From NCBI GenBank assembly GCA_033439265.1, contig JAVTVX010000034.1, forward strand, positions 10,385,001 through 10,449,000: a stretch of DNA of 64,000 nt, read 5' to 3'. The first letter of the stretch is position 1, and each line of letters starts with the position of its first letter. The position numbers were made by a program, and so were the translations under genes. Source of the stretch: Dillenia suffruticosa. Lineage: Eukaryota > Streptophyta > Magnoliopsida > Dilleniales > Dilleniaceae. This document shows, piece after piece, positions 24,236-36,002 of this stretch. Under the pieces are notes generated by a model that had not been told where the DNA came from, made no database searches, and saw only the letters and a list, made by a program, of their open reading frames with translations.

Positions 24236-24558
24236 TAAAATTGATAGAACTATCTGCGAAATATAGAACCATTTGGGCGGTTCTGCGAAATACAGAACTT
24301 CCCTTGTAGTTCTACGTAGTGTAACCACTAGGATGGTTCTGCGAAGTGCAGAACCATCTGGGTTGTTTTGCAAAGTGCAGAACGACCCTTGTAGTTCTAT
24401 AAAGTGCAGAACCACAAGGGTGATTCTGTGAATTGCAGAACCACCCTTGTAATTCTGCAAAGTACAGAACCACCAAAATGTTTCTGCAAAGTACAGAACT
24501 ACCCATGTAGTTCTGTAGATCTATCAAGGTAGTTCTGCCAATTACAGAACTACCAAGA
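24236..24558. repeat. Dyad-repeat cluster 1
   Basis: About nine to ten dyads. The cleanest is 24332-24358, an exact 11-bp inverted repeat GATGGTTCTGC / GCAGAACCATC around a GAAGT loop. GGTTCTG and AGTTCTG types alternate. Minus-strand ORFs of 71-80 codons across it translate the repeat. Confidence 0.88.
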
Positions 24559-25554
24559 TAATTTAATATTCAACTTAATATTTTATAAAATTTTTAATTT
24601 TCATTTAATATTGTAAATAATCAACAATTTGAATATATATAAAAGATATTTAATTTTTAATATATAAATTATTAGATACTAATTTTTAATATTACAAATT
24701 AATATTAATACTAAAAAAAATATTAATGCTGTAAGAATTAAATAGTTAAAATATGTAATATTTTATTTTGAAACCTGAAGTATTAATATTTAATATATTA
24801 AAATATTAATACAAAAATTTATATTTAAAAAAGTTTTACAATTAGTAAAATTTCAAAAATTCTTATTATATGATCTCGGTGGGTTGTCATTTAAAAACTT
24901 TACAAAATTTAGCTCTTTGAAAAAACAATTTCATCAACGAAGGCATTATAAATATTTTAGATATTTTTAATACAATCATAAAAATTTTTAATCAAATTAT
25001 TATTTAATTTGAATAGTATTATGATATGATACTATTAATTTTTTTTAATCAAAAATATTTTCAAATTTTTTAACTTGATATTTCTATAATCTTAAATAAA
25101 TATTATTTTTTCAAAATCACAATTTATGAAATCACCAAAGAAAAATTAAAACAAAAAAAATCACCATCACGTATGAAGTCACCCCTGCTTCGATGAAGCT
25201 GTATACTTTGGTTGACAAAACATTCACTCTCATTGTTCTTCTCCCCATCTGGATTGTATGAAAAAAAAAATAGATTTTCTTTTTTTTTAAAACTAAACCA
25301 CATTATTTTGAAAAATCACAAATTCAATTTCAAAATGGTAATATAAATATATTAATCATGAATTTTTTAAATTTTCAAAAACTTTCAAGTATGGTGACGA
25401 TCGGTATTTTTATTTTAATATTATGCAAAATTTTAGTGCATATATAAAATACTTTGATTTAATATTATGATATTAGAAAAATTATAATTTTAAAAATACT
25501 AAAAAAAATTATTTTATAAATATTTTTAAATTAAAAAAATACAGACACTAAAAT

Positions 25555-25810
25555 TGACAGAATTTCCTACAAACAGAACTACCAAGGTAGTCCTGCGAAG
25601 AGCAAAACTATCTAGGTAGTTCTATCAAGTGCAAAACCACTATGGTGATTCTGCAAAGTACAGAACTACCTATGTAGTTCTGCGAAACGCAGAACCACTA
25701 GGGTGGTTCTGTGAAGTACAAAACTGCCCCTGTAGTTCTGCGAAATGTAGAACCACCAAGATAGTTTTGCACAACTACCAAGATAGTTCTGCCAAATGCA
25801 GAACTATAAA
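25555..25810. repeat. Dyad-repeat cluster 2
   Basis: Eight or so units of the TAGTTCTGCGAA / GCAGAACCAC kind, for example 25676-25697 (TAGTTCTGCGAA then ACGCAGAACC). Degeneracy is greater at the left edge. Confidence 0.85.
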
Positions 25811-26812
25811 GATAATTTAATAATCAATTTAACATTTTATAAAATTTTTTGTTTTAATTTAATGTTACAAGTGATCAACAATTTCAATATATATAAAAAA
25901 TATTTAATATTTAATATATAAATTATTAAATACTTATTTTTAATATTACAAATTAGTGTTAATACTAGAAAAATATTAATGTTGTAACAATTAAATATTT
26001 TAAATATGTAATATTTTATTTTGAAACCTGAAGTATTAATATTTAATATATTAAAATATTAATAATAAAATTTATATTTTAAAAAATTTTGCAATTAGCA
26101 AAATTTAAAAAATTCTTATTATATGACCTTGGCGAGTTACCATTAAGAAACTTTACAAAATTTAGCCCCACAAAAAAAAAAGTTTCATCAACGAAGGTAT
26201 TACAAATATTTTAGATATTTTTAATACAATCATAAAATTTTTTAATGAAATTATTATTTTTTTGCGTAATATAATAATATGATACTTTTAAGTTTTTATA
26301 AAAAAAATTTTTCAAATTTTTTAACTTGATATTTCTATAATCTTAAATAAATATTATTTTATCAAAATCACAATGTATGAAGTCATTAAAGAAAAAAAAA
26401 AAAAAAACAAAACAAAAATCCCCATCAAGTGTGAAGTCACTCCTGCGTCGATGAAGCTGTATACTTTTGGTCGACGAAATATTCACACTCATTATTCTTT
26501 TTCCCATTTAAATTGCATGAAAAAGAAAATAGGTTTTCTTTTTTTCCTTTAACTAAATCACATTATTATGAAAAAGTACAAATTCAATTTCGGAATGATA
26601 ATATAAATATATTAATCATGATTTTTTTTTCAATAAATTTCAAGTACGGCGACGATCGGCCTTTTTATTTTAATGTTGTGAAAAATTTTTAGTGCATATA
26701 TAAAAATACTTTGATTTAATGTTATGATATTAGAAAAATTATAATTTTAAAAATAGTAAAAAAATTATTTTGCAGATATTTTTAGATAAAAAAAAGTACA
26801 GATACTAAAATT

Positions 26813-26957
26813 GACAGAACTACCTTCGAAGTGCAAAACCACCAGGGTGGTTATACGAAATAAAGAACTACCCATGTAGTTCTGCAAAGTACAAAACCAT
26901 TAGGACGGTTCTGCGAAGTACAGAACTACCCTTGTAGTTCTGGAAGTGCAGAACCAC
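26813..26957. repeat. Dyad-repeat cluster 3, left part (interrupted)
   Basis: The cluster runs to GTGCAGAACCACCC and then changes abruptly to unrelated sequence at about 26958. Its continuation is at 30927-31022, after the inserted retroelement. Confidence 0.85.
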
Positions 26958-28553
26958 CCTATTTATACCAAGAACCTCTAACCTCTTTAGCATTGTCTGA
27001 AGATGACATTCAAAAATAGAAAGGGATTACATTGCCATGAGAGGAAACATCTAATGCTTGTAACTTTCGAATAGAATGTGTAATTAAAATGAGTACGAAG
27101 GCCTTACCTTTTACCTAAGACTCACCTTTTGACAAATAAGGATCACAAGCAAACACTTTAAATATCCAACCTATGAAACATCCATCTGATCAAGGATGGT
27201 GCTCTTCTTTACCCTAATATTTCCACAAGTTACCTTATCCAACTTTCAGAGACTCTTTGCATTTATGATGCACTTGAAATCCTCCTTCTTCGATTTCTCT
27301 CTAACAATCATCTACTACCCTTCTAAGACTTCTATAAGATAGCTACATGTTTTTAGCCATAAAAGGAATAGGACTCGATTTAATATAATTTGGATTCTAA
27401 ATGGAAGGGAGATAATCAAAATGCATCTTACAAGCCTTGTCCCTTGAGGTGAAATCCACATCAAGAATCTTCCTCAAATCTCATGACAATTAGGCCTGAA
27501 ACCGACAAAAGCATCTATAAGTAACATGATACAATTGCATGTACCTTTGCTAATTTTACCTCCAACAAAATTTATACCCTTTCTCTTCAAGTTGTAGTCT
27601 TGGACCACAAAATTGGCTAATCTCGCCAGATAATATAAAGGCTAAAGAAATACAATGATTTCTATGATAATGTCATCATTAGTGCTTATAATCAATAACC
27701 ACAATGAGTAAGTGAGATAAAGAGAATTTCAAATTTTAGTGGCGCATAATTTGTCATCAATAGTTGAGACTCCTACCTTCTTTTGTTCCCTATAGGACTG
27801 ATTTGAAAACTTGTAAGAAAATTCTCCTCAGTAAGAGTAGTCTTACTTCTTATATTCTTTTAATGGAGTGACATCCAAAAATCTTTTGTCAAGGGGTCAC
27901 GAATTGATTGAAATGCTTAAAAAACTCCGTACTTTTAAAAGAATAAATCAACACTCATACATTAACCCAAGCAAAATAATCATCACACCTAATAAAATAA
28001 ACTATGAAAATATTTATCCCTAACATCTACACACAAATACAATCTCTCCAGAGTATTTTACCTTACATCTTAATCATTAGCAATTTCCTATTGCCTTACC
28101 TATTAAACAAGTGTGTCAAACTTCTAACGTCAAGATGTTAGTCCAAAAGAATTACTACAAGGGTACTCACCATTTAGCCAAACAAACCAAGAGAGATTCT
28201 CAATCACAATTTAGAAACTATTCATAAAGCAATACATCACTCGGGTTATGGAGGTGGAGTGAAATATACCCTATTCGGGTTCCTTATTCTTCGTTTTGGG
28301 GAGCAAAACTTTACGGAGAGAGTCTAAGCTTAACAATTAAAATAGGAGCTATTCCAAGTGATTAATCCCCTAAAAAGGATATCCCTAATTCCCTAAGAAT
28401 CCATGGAAAGATTTTGTGCATTCTTTGAATTTTATTTTATTTTTTATAAATCTGAATTTTCAAAAGAAAACTATTCTGAAAACTTTTGAAAAATCGTTGG
28501 GGACATTTGGAGACATTTCAAATCTTCAAACATTTAAAAGAAAATCAAACCTA
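26958..28553 (-). mobile_element. Non-coding remainder of the inserted LTR element
   Basis: This lies between the satellite break and the minus-strand primer binding site, so it should be internal sequence of the LTR element. It is less AT-rich than its surroundings but has no long ORF on either strand and no recognisable Gag or Pol motif. The far LTR is absent, so the element is truncated. It may be a non-coding large derivative or may hold a decayed captured gene fragment. Confidence 0.5.
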
Positions 28554-28564
28554 CTCTGATACCA
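28554..28564 (-). other. Primer binding site for initiator tRNA-Met, minus strand
   Basis: On the minus strand TGGTATCAGAG lies 7 bases beyond the LTR end ...GGCGTGACA. This fixes the element's orientation and shows that 28572-30926 is its 5' LTR. Confidence 0.8.
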
Positions 28565-28571
28565 ATAAAGC

Positions 28572-30926
28572 TGTCACGCCCCGACTCTCCCGTCGAGCAC
28601 ATAACAACCGCCGCGTTATCTCGGCATACAGGCATGACCTCCCCATATACCGAGACAGCGCAAGACATTTCAATTGTATAATAAATCTTTCAATACACAA
28701 ATCCCTCAAATAAGAAAAATCATATATACAGTCCACATGCAAAGGACCCATCTGGTCCATCCCTATACACACCAGTATGCGTCGGCACACACATTTGGGA
28801 ATAGAGTTCCTATACATGCATGCATGTAGTGTGGCCATCTCAGCCAATCCAGAATTCTCAGTACAAATAAAACATTCCAAAGATATTTCAAATCAAAATG
28901 AAAGAAGACTCAAATCATAATTGTAAATTTAACATTTCAATCCAAATGTCCCAGTACAAGATAAAATATTTTTTCAAAAACGGTTCAATAAAAATAATGA
29001 AGTCCCAAATCATAATCATCGGATTTTACCAATACTTGTCGAAAAACTCAACCAGTATCAGTAAAATCCGCCCGGTATGAGATGTACAGAACTTCCTTTC
29101 CATGGTTCTACGTTCTACAATTCCCAAAAATCTTACACTACTAAATACCTATGCAAATCAGTAAAATATCCTTCGCAAACTCTAACGTCCAGTCTCTGAA
29201 CTAAGTATTCTTTGAAAAATGTGAAAAAGGGATGAGTACTAAGGAATACTCAGTGAGTCGAGTGTAATGGTATGATTGTGTGATAAATAAGGGGTGAATG
29301 TGGGAAAATCAAAATATATCTCATAAACAACACTTTATATATAAAAAAGCATTTTCAATAAATCAGGTAATTCACAAAGTATACATCCACATCAAATATT
29401 CCTTTAGAAGATCACAAGGGTCCCATCGAAATCAATTCCGTCCTGAGTTTGGCCGAACCCAGACAGAAACCCGCCAAGGGGTTTTCCATTTTCGTATTTC
29501 AAAACACTATCCCCTTCCTTGGCGTTGGCTCGTACCTCACCAGAGTGCAATCCGGATAGTCTGACGTGACAGAGAAGAGGCCGCGTACACCTCTCTAGCA
29601 AAAAAACGCCAACCACGTCACCCCGTCGGGTCGTTCCGTAGAGAGAATGACTATATAGTCATTACACTCGTGCACCATCATTTCACAATCGTTCAAATTT
29701 CAATCAATATGTCATGTTTCATCAAACAAATTCCAAGTTATGCTACGAGTATTTATATATCAAATATCCAATGCAAATGACACATATTCATTTATAATTT
29801 CATAGGATGCACTCGTAATTCAGATTTCCATTTCAGATATCCCACAATCACAAATAATTTCATATAAAACATGTAAAAATCATTCAAAATCATTCACAGA
29901 AGAATTTAAACTCATTTTGCTCATTTATAACACAATGGACCATCCACTCACCTCTAGGGAGGGTATTCACTCCCCATTTCCATAAGTTTTCTAAAATAAC
30001 TCCTTTCAAGTCTCCAAAAGGTCAACTTAGACCAATAATCCATAATTTCAATTCAAATTCCAAGGAAATCTATTCTAATCAACCCAGCAAGTTCCTAATT
30101 TCTTCTAACACATTTCTTTCGTATTAATCAGCCTAAATTCATGTACAATTTAGACGTAACCCTAGAAATCACATATCACATTCAGGAAAATGCATTCTCT
30201 TCAAATTCCACACATTTTCAGAGCATATACAAAGCTTTCATTCTAAATTCAGACTAAATCCGATCAGTTATTGAATGTATTTAAAAAATTTTCTTACCTA
30301 GGGTTTTCGTAGCTCGTTGCCCTAACATCTGTGCACCATTCAATCCATTTCGGGACCTGCAATGCTCCTAATTCGAAGCAAAGTTCAGTGATTAGACTTA
30401 TTCACTATGAAAATCAAAACCCTAGAACTAAAATTTGAAATCAGTCCTCACCTGCAGAGAATAAAATCACAGTTTTGCCTAGGGTTTCGAAGGTCTAAGA
30501 TGGATGTGGGTTCGGAGCTTCTACGAAGGCCATAGAAGGGCTCTCGGCAAAGGGAGCTACACAACGCACGAGCGAAGAAAAGGGAGACAGGGGGCTGTAG
30601 CGCGCGAGGGAGAGAAGTCGAGGCGGTCACACGCTCACGGGAGGGAGAAGGATGGAGCCGGGACCGCCACTTACGGTAGTGGCTCGATGGTGTTCGGGGG
30701 AGGTGCGGCACCAGAAGGCCACAGAGAGTGTGAGAACAGAGAGAGAGAGAGAGCGATAGCGAGAGAGAGCGACAGCGAGAGGGAGAGAGTGAGCAGGAAG
30801 TGAGAGAGGGAGATTAGGGCTATTAGCCCTAATCGATTTGGGAAAAAAGGGGGAGGGAAGATGTGGTGTTTTGGGTTAAAACGCTGCCTCTCTCTTCCAT
30901 TTTTTTTTTTTTTTTTAGGTATTACA
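28572..30926 (-). mobile_element. Long (about 2.36 kb) 5' LTR, minus strand
   Basis: Read on the minus strand it begins TGTAATACC (30926) and ends GGGGCGTGACA (28572), then the primer binding site. It is more GC-rich than its surroundings and contains a GA-rich block, AGATTAGGGCTATTAGCCCT and an A/T homopolymer near 30900. A partial second copy of the same LTR end lies at 6195-6752. ORFs of 87-109 codons inside (for example 28551-28880, 30448-30711, 30504-30803) lack domain signals and overlap each other on both strands, so they are not called. No matching 3' LTR lies in the window. Confidence 0.8.
30736..30808. repeat. (GA)n-rich block inside the LTR
   Basis: GAGAGA runs interspersed with GCGATAGCGAGA, equivalent to the GA block at 6508-6600 in the partial LTR copy. 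Confidence 0.85.
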
Positions 30927-31022
30927 ATGATTCTGTGAAATACAGAACTACCCATGTAGTTCTACGAAATGCAGAACCACCAGGGTGGTTTTGCAAAACT
31001 ACCAAGGTAGTTCTACAATACC
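30927..31022. repeat. Dyad-repeat cluster 3, right part
   Basis: Dyad sequence resumes directly after the LTR end (GATTCTGTGAAATACAGAAC) and leads into the standard spacer. With 26813-26957 it makes a normal cluster, which shows that the LTR element was inserted into an existing array. Confidence 0.85.
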
Positions 31023-32010
31023 AAGGCAATTTAATATTTTATAAATTTTTTAATTTTAATTTAATATTACAAGTTATCAACAATTTGAATATATATAAAA
31101 AATATTTAATATTTAATATAAAAATTATTAAATACTAATTTTTAATATTACAATTTAGTGTTAATATTAAAAAAATATTAATGTTGTAAGAATTAAATAT
31201 TTGAAATTTGTAATATTTTATTTTAAAACCTAAAATATTAATATTTAATATATTAAAATATTAAAATATTAATGCTAAAATTTATATATTTAAAAGTTTT
31301 ACGATTAGTAAAATTTAAAAAATTCTTATTATAGGACCTTGGGGGGTTGCCATTCAAAAACTTTACAAAATTTAGCCCCTAAAAAAAAATTCATCGACGA
31401 AGGCATTACAAATATTTTAGATATTTTTAATACAATCATAAAATTTTTTAATCAAATTATTATTTGTTTTGCATAGTATTATAATAATATGCTTTTAATT
31501 TTTTTAATCAAAAATATTTTCAAAATTTTTAACTTGATATTTCTGTAATCTTAAATAGATATTATTTTATCAAAATCACAATGAATGAAGTCACTAAAAA
31601 AAACTAAAAAAAAAATCACCATCAAGTATGAAGTCACACCTACGTCGATGAAGCTATATATTTCGATCGATGAAACATTCACACTCATTCTTCTTTTTCC
31701 CTTCTGGATTGCATGAAAAAGAAAATAGATTTTCTTTTTTTTCTTTAACTAAACCACATTATTATGAAATAGTACAAATTCAACATCAAAAATGTAATAT
31801 CATGATATTAATCATGAAGTTTTTAAAATTTTCGAAAAATTTCAAATATGGTGAGGATCGGTATTTTTATTTCAATGTTGTGAAAAATTTTTAGTGCATA
31901 TATAAAAATACTTTGATTTAATTTTAGAATATTAGAAAAATTATAATTTTAAAAATATTAAGAAAAAATTATTTTACAGATATTTTTATATTAAAAAAAT
32001 ACAGGCACTA

Positions 32011-32275
32011 AAATTGATAGAACTACTTGCAAAGTACAGAACCATGAGGGTGGTTCTGCGAATGCAAAATTACCCAAGTCGTTCTTCGAAGTACAGAACC
32101 ACGAGTGTGGTTATGCAAAATACAGAACTATCCAAGTCATTCTGCGAAGTGCAGAACCACCAAGATGGTTCTACGAAATGCAAAACTACCCTTATAGTTC
32201 TGCGAAGTGCAGAATTACCAAGGTGGTTCTGCTCATCTGCCAAGGTATTTCTGCCAAGTGCAGAACTACCAAGAT
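32011..32275. repeat. Dyad-repeat cluster 4
   Basis: Eight or nine units, for example around 32133-32160 (CATTCTGCGAAGTGCAGAAC). The start follows the same ACACTAAAATTGA lead-in found before the other clusters. Confidence 0.85.
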
Positions 32276-33225
32276 AATTTAAAATTCAACTTAATATTTT
32301 ATAAATTCTTTAATTTTAATTTAATATTACAAGTAATCAACAATTTGATTATATATAAAAATTATTTAATATTTAATATATAAATTATTAAATTCTAATT
32401 TTTAATATTACAAATTAGTATTAATACTAAAAAAATATTAATGTTGTAGAAATTAAATATTTAAAATATGTAATATTTTATTTTAAAACCTGAAGTAATA
32501 ATATTTAATATATTAAAATATTAATGCTAAAATTTATATATTAAAAAGTTTTACAATTTGTAAAATTTAAAAAATTTCTTATTGTTCGACCTCGGTGGAT
32601 TGCCATTCAGAAACTTTACAAAATTTAGTCCCTTAAAAAAAATTTCGTCGAAGAAGGCATTACAAATATTTTAGATATTTTTAATACAATCATAAAATTT
32701 TGTAATCAAATTATTATTTAATTTGCATACTATTATAATATGATACTTTTAATTTTTTTAATCAAAAATATTTTCAAGTTTTTTAAGTTGATATTTTTAT
32801 AATCTTAAATAAATATTTTTTTTATCAAAATCACAATTTATGAAATCACTAAAAAAAAAATTAAAATAAAAAAAATCACCATCAAGTATGAAGTCACCCT
32901 TGCGTCGATGAAACGATATACTTTGGTCAATGAAACATTCACGCTCATTGTTTTTCTTCCCATCTGGATTGCATGAAAAAAAAAATAGATTTTCTTTTTT
33001 TTTTTAACTAAACCACATTACTATGAAAGAGCACAAATTCAATTTCAATTTTTTGGTGACGATCGGTATTTTTATTTTAATATTATTCAAAATTTTTAGG
33101 GCATATATAAAAATACTTTGATTTAATATTATGATATTAGAAAACTTATAATTTTACAAATACAAAAAAAAATTATTTTACAGATATTTTTATATTAAAA
33201 AAATACATACACTAAAATTGACGGA

Positions 33226-33525
33226 ACTACTTATGAAGTGCAGAACCACAATGGTGGTTCTGTGAAATGCTGAACTACCCAAATAGTTCTGGAAAGTGCA
33301 GAACTACCTTTATAATTCTGCGAAATACAGAATCACCAGGATTGTTCTCCGAAGTACAGAACTACCCAAATAGTTCTGCGAAGTGCAAAACCACCACGGT
33401 GGTTCTACGAATTACAGAACCACCACGGTGGTTTTACGAATTGCAGAACTACCCTTGTAGTTCTATGAAGTGCAGAACCACCATGGTGGTTTTGCACAAC
33501 TACCAAGATAATTCTGCAATACCAA
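33226..33525. repeat. Dyad-repeat cluster 5
   Basis: About nine units. It contains the exact palindrome ACCACCATGGTGGT at 33477-33490 and two nearly identical tandem units of 29 bases near 33404-33461. The lead-in is again ACACTAAAATTGACGGAACTAC. The spacer after it is truncated near 33805. Confidence 0.87.
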
Positions 33526-33811
33526 GTTAATTTAATATTTTATAAATTTTTTAATTTTAATTTAATATTACAAGTAATGAACAATTTGAATATATTTAAA
33601 AAATATTTAATATATAAATTATTAAATACTAATTTTTAATATTACAAATTAGTATTAATACTAAAAAAATAATAATGTTGAAAAAATTAAATATTTGAAT
33701 TTTGTAATATTTTATTTTAAAACATGAAGTATTAATATTTAATATATTAAAATATTAATGCTAAAATTTATATATTTAAAAGTTTTACGATTAACAAAAT
33801 TTTAAAAAAAA

Positions 33812-34990
33812 TGGAGTGGCAGTTCTGTAGAACCGCAGAACTACCCCAGTAAGAAAAAATTATAAAAATTATAAAAAAAGATTTACTAATATTACAACAA
33901 TATCATTATTAAAAACTAATAAGAAATTAAAAAAAAAAAAGAGTAGTAGTTCTGTACAACCGCAGAACTACCAAAGGTAAAGAAAAATTAAAAAAAAATT
34001 ATTGTGTAGAACTACAGAACTACCAATATTACAAAAATACTATTATATTAAAAAATAAAAAAAATTGTAGTTCTGCAATTACAGAATTCAACTCACTGTT
34101 AGAATTTTATTATAAAAAAATTAAAAATGAAAAAGATTTACTAATATTACAACAATACCATTATAAAAAATTAATAAAAAAAGGAGTAGTAGTTCTGCAC
34201 AACCGCAGAACAGTCAAAGGTATGAAAAGAATAAAAAAAAATTCTTGTCCAGGATTACAGAATTACCAATATTACAAAAATGTCATTATATTAAAAAATA
34301 AAAAGCTACCAATATTATAAGAACGTCATTATAACAAATTATTAAAAAATAAAAAAAGAGAATACTGTTATAAAAAATTATTAAAAATTAAAAATGACAT
34401 ACCAATATTATAAGAATGTTATTAAAAAATTATTAACAAAATAAAAAAAGAGGAAGTAGTTTTGCGAAACCGCAGAAATACTGAAAGCACAAAAAAATAA
34501 AAAAATAAAACTATTATTGTGCAGAATTGCAAAACTACTAATATTACAAGAATGCAATTATTTAAAAAAAAATAAAAAAAAAGTGTAGTCCTATAGCTAC
34601 AGAACAACAATGAGATTCTGCGTTTAATAGAGCCACAAGGCACAGAACCAGAACGTGATAGGCAGGAGGTTAAAACAAATTGACTGTAGAAAAAAATTAT
34701 AAAAAAAAAAAAAAAAGTTGTTCTACAGAACCGCAGAACTACCAAAGTTGGAAAAAAAAATTTCTTCACTGTGTAGAACGGCGAAACTACATGTTATTAA
34801 ATTAAAAAAATATAAAAAATATATAGCTCTGCGGTCTAAAAAAATATAAACAAAAATAGTTTTGTAGAACAACATAACTACCAAACGTAGAAAAAAATTT
34901 AAAAAAAAATCTACAATATACTGAACTACAAAGGAACTGTAGAAAAAATTACAAAAAAAAAAAAAAAAAAAGTAGTTCTGGGCTAGAACA
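33812..34990. repeat. Dispersed dyad repeats, right block
   Basis: A-rich linkers with GTAGTTCTGCACAACCGCAGAACTAC-like pairs (parts at 33949-33972 and 34190-34210) and the ACCAATATTACAAGAATG linker. It mirrors the left block (17.1-20.7 kb), so the macrosatellite is flanked on both sides by the same irregular repeat. Phenylalanine-rich minus-strand ORFs are composition artefacts. Confidence 0.75.
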
Positions 34991-35129
34991 AAAAATTTTA
35001 AAAAAAATTCACTGAATTGAGAGAGTTTACAAAATTTAGCCCTGCAAAAAAAAATACATTTATTTCATGGAGCCCAAAAAAAAAAAAAATTTCATCGACG
35101 AAGGCAGGTTCCTTCGTCCACGAAGGTTC

Positions 35130-36002
35130 CTGCAGTTGCCACGTAGGTTAGTCGTGATAAATGACCTATCTTTGGAGGAACATAAAGAGGCATCGGTTGT
35201 TGTAGCCACTGAGCAAGAAGCTGGTGATAATTTGGCAAAGGTTAAGGAAGCGGATGAGTTAAGTGGTGAAAGGCATGCTTCTGATGCTTAGTTGAAAATG
35301 CAAAAAAGGAGGAATTACAGACAAAAGAGACAAGAAGAACTCACAAGATCGAAACATGGACCGAGATTAGACCATCACTTCGTGCCATAGAAGATATAAT
35401 GAGCATTCATGTCAAAACGAAGATCCCTTCAGTTGTAAACAATGGAACACCTCTTCCTTCTGCTGAAGAGAGCAGAACTCCAAAAGGAGCATCTGATGAG
35501 GACTCTGAGGATGACTTTTATGATGTGGAGAGCTGATCCTGTACAGGATGTTCCTTCAAGTGACAATGTCGTTCCATCTGTGAGAAGTGGTATTAATCAC
35601 GTTGTCTCCCTAGAAATTTCATCTCCCTAGAAAGAGGAGCTAGAAGTGCTTGTTTGGGAAGGGGTGCCTATGGCTCTAAGACGAGAGGTGGCGTTGGAAC
35701 TCCAAAATCCCCCAAATACTCATCAAGTCCATCTTTCCAGCCATTAACTTAGTGGAAGTGCCTATATGCTTTACCATTTGAATTGCAGCTTTGGCAAGCC
35801 TTTGTGGGAGTAAGAGCACGCAGAGTGGACAAGTATTATCAAAATCTCCTTACTTCAGATACTAAATATGGTGATAATGTGCAAAATAATAGTACACAAG
35901 TGAAAATTAGTAAGAGATCAAGTACTAAGTTTGTGGCTTGGAGGTTAAAAAGCACAGGAATATCACCTTGTTTATTTCTGGGGGACAATTGGAGCCTGCA
36001 TC
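35130..36002 (+). pseudogene. RabGAP/TBC-domain protein fragment, broken
   Basis: Fragment of a plant TBC-domain RabGAP, a family that speeds GTP hydrolysis by Rab GTPases in membrane traffic. Recognisable parts in order: an acidic linker; HKIETWTEIRPSLRAIEDIMS (about 35338-35400); GASDEDSEDDFYDVES (about 35487-35535); EELEVLVWEGVPMALR (about 35635-35680); and LWQAFVGVRARRVDKYYQNLL (about 35791-35855), the start of the TBC domain. Damage includes a stop at 35289, a one-base loss near 35537, and TAG where the family has Trp at 35629. LWQAFVG follows a TTGCAG 3' splice site with intron-like DNA before it, so this is an unprocessed gene piece. The catalytic Arg and Gln fingers lie beyond the preserved part. 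Confidence 0.62.

Larger units (their letters stand above)
22911..33805. repeat. Macrosatellite of dyad clusters and about 1-kb spacers
   Basis: Direct tandem units, each with a cluster of dyad repeats followed by a conserved AT-rich spacer. Spacers lie at about 22915-23690 (variant), 23715-24235 (short), 24559-25554, 25811-26812, 31023-32010, 32276-33225 and 33526-33805 (truncated). Shared landmarks in the same order are ATCAACAATTTGAATATATA, TTCATCAACGAAGGCATTA, ATGAAGTCACCC, TCGATGAAGCTGTATA, GGATTGCATGAAAAA and GACGATCGGTATTTTTATTT. Cluster starts at 24236, 25555, 26813, 32011 and 33226 give steps of about 1319, 1258, 1229 (after removing the insertion) and 1215 bp. Confidence 0.88.

Noticed and set aside
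24218..24527. Overlapping ORFs with repeated FCTLQNH / VLHFAEL text across dyad clusters (also 25629-25820, 32014-32277, 33267-33530, 18307-18621)
   Set aside because: The apparent protein repeats follow the 29-33 bp DNA dyad period; the strand and frame differ between clusters, so this is not a protein family.
27461..27660. Minus-strand text loosely like a plant cystatin (LANFVVQDYNLKRK, then GKISKGTC)
   Set aside because: The match is partial, lacks the QxVxG motif in clear form, and is interrupted; too weak to call.
28551..28880. 109-codon minus-strand ORF, and 30504-30803 plus-strand ORF
   Set aside because: They lie inside the long LTR, lack domains, and overlap frames on the other strand.
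24236..33525. CRISPR array
   Set aside because: Repeat-spacer regularity is lacking: units are near-palindromic, spacers are themselves repeats, and the context is plant nuclear DNA without cas genes.
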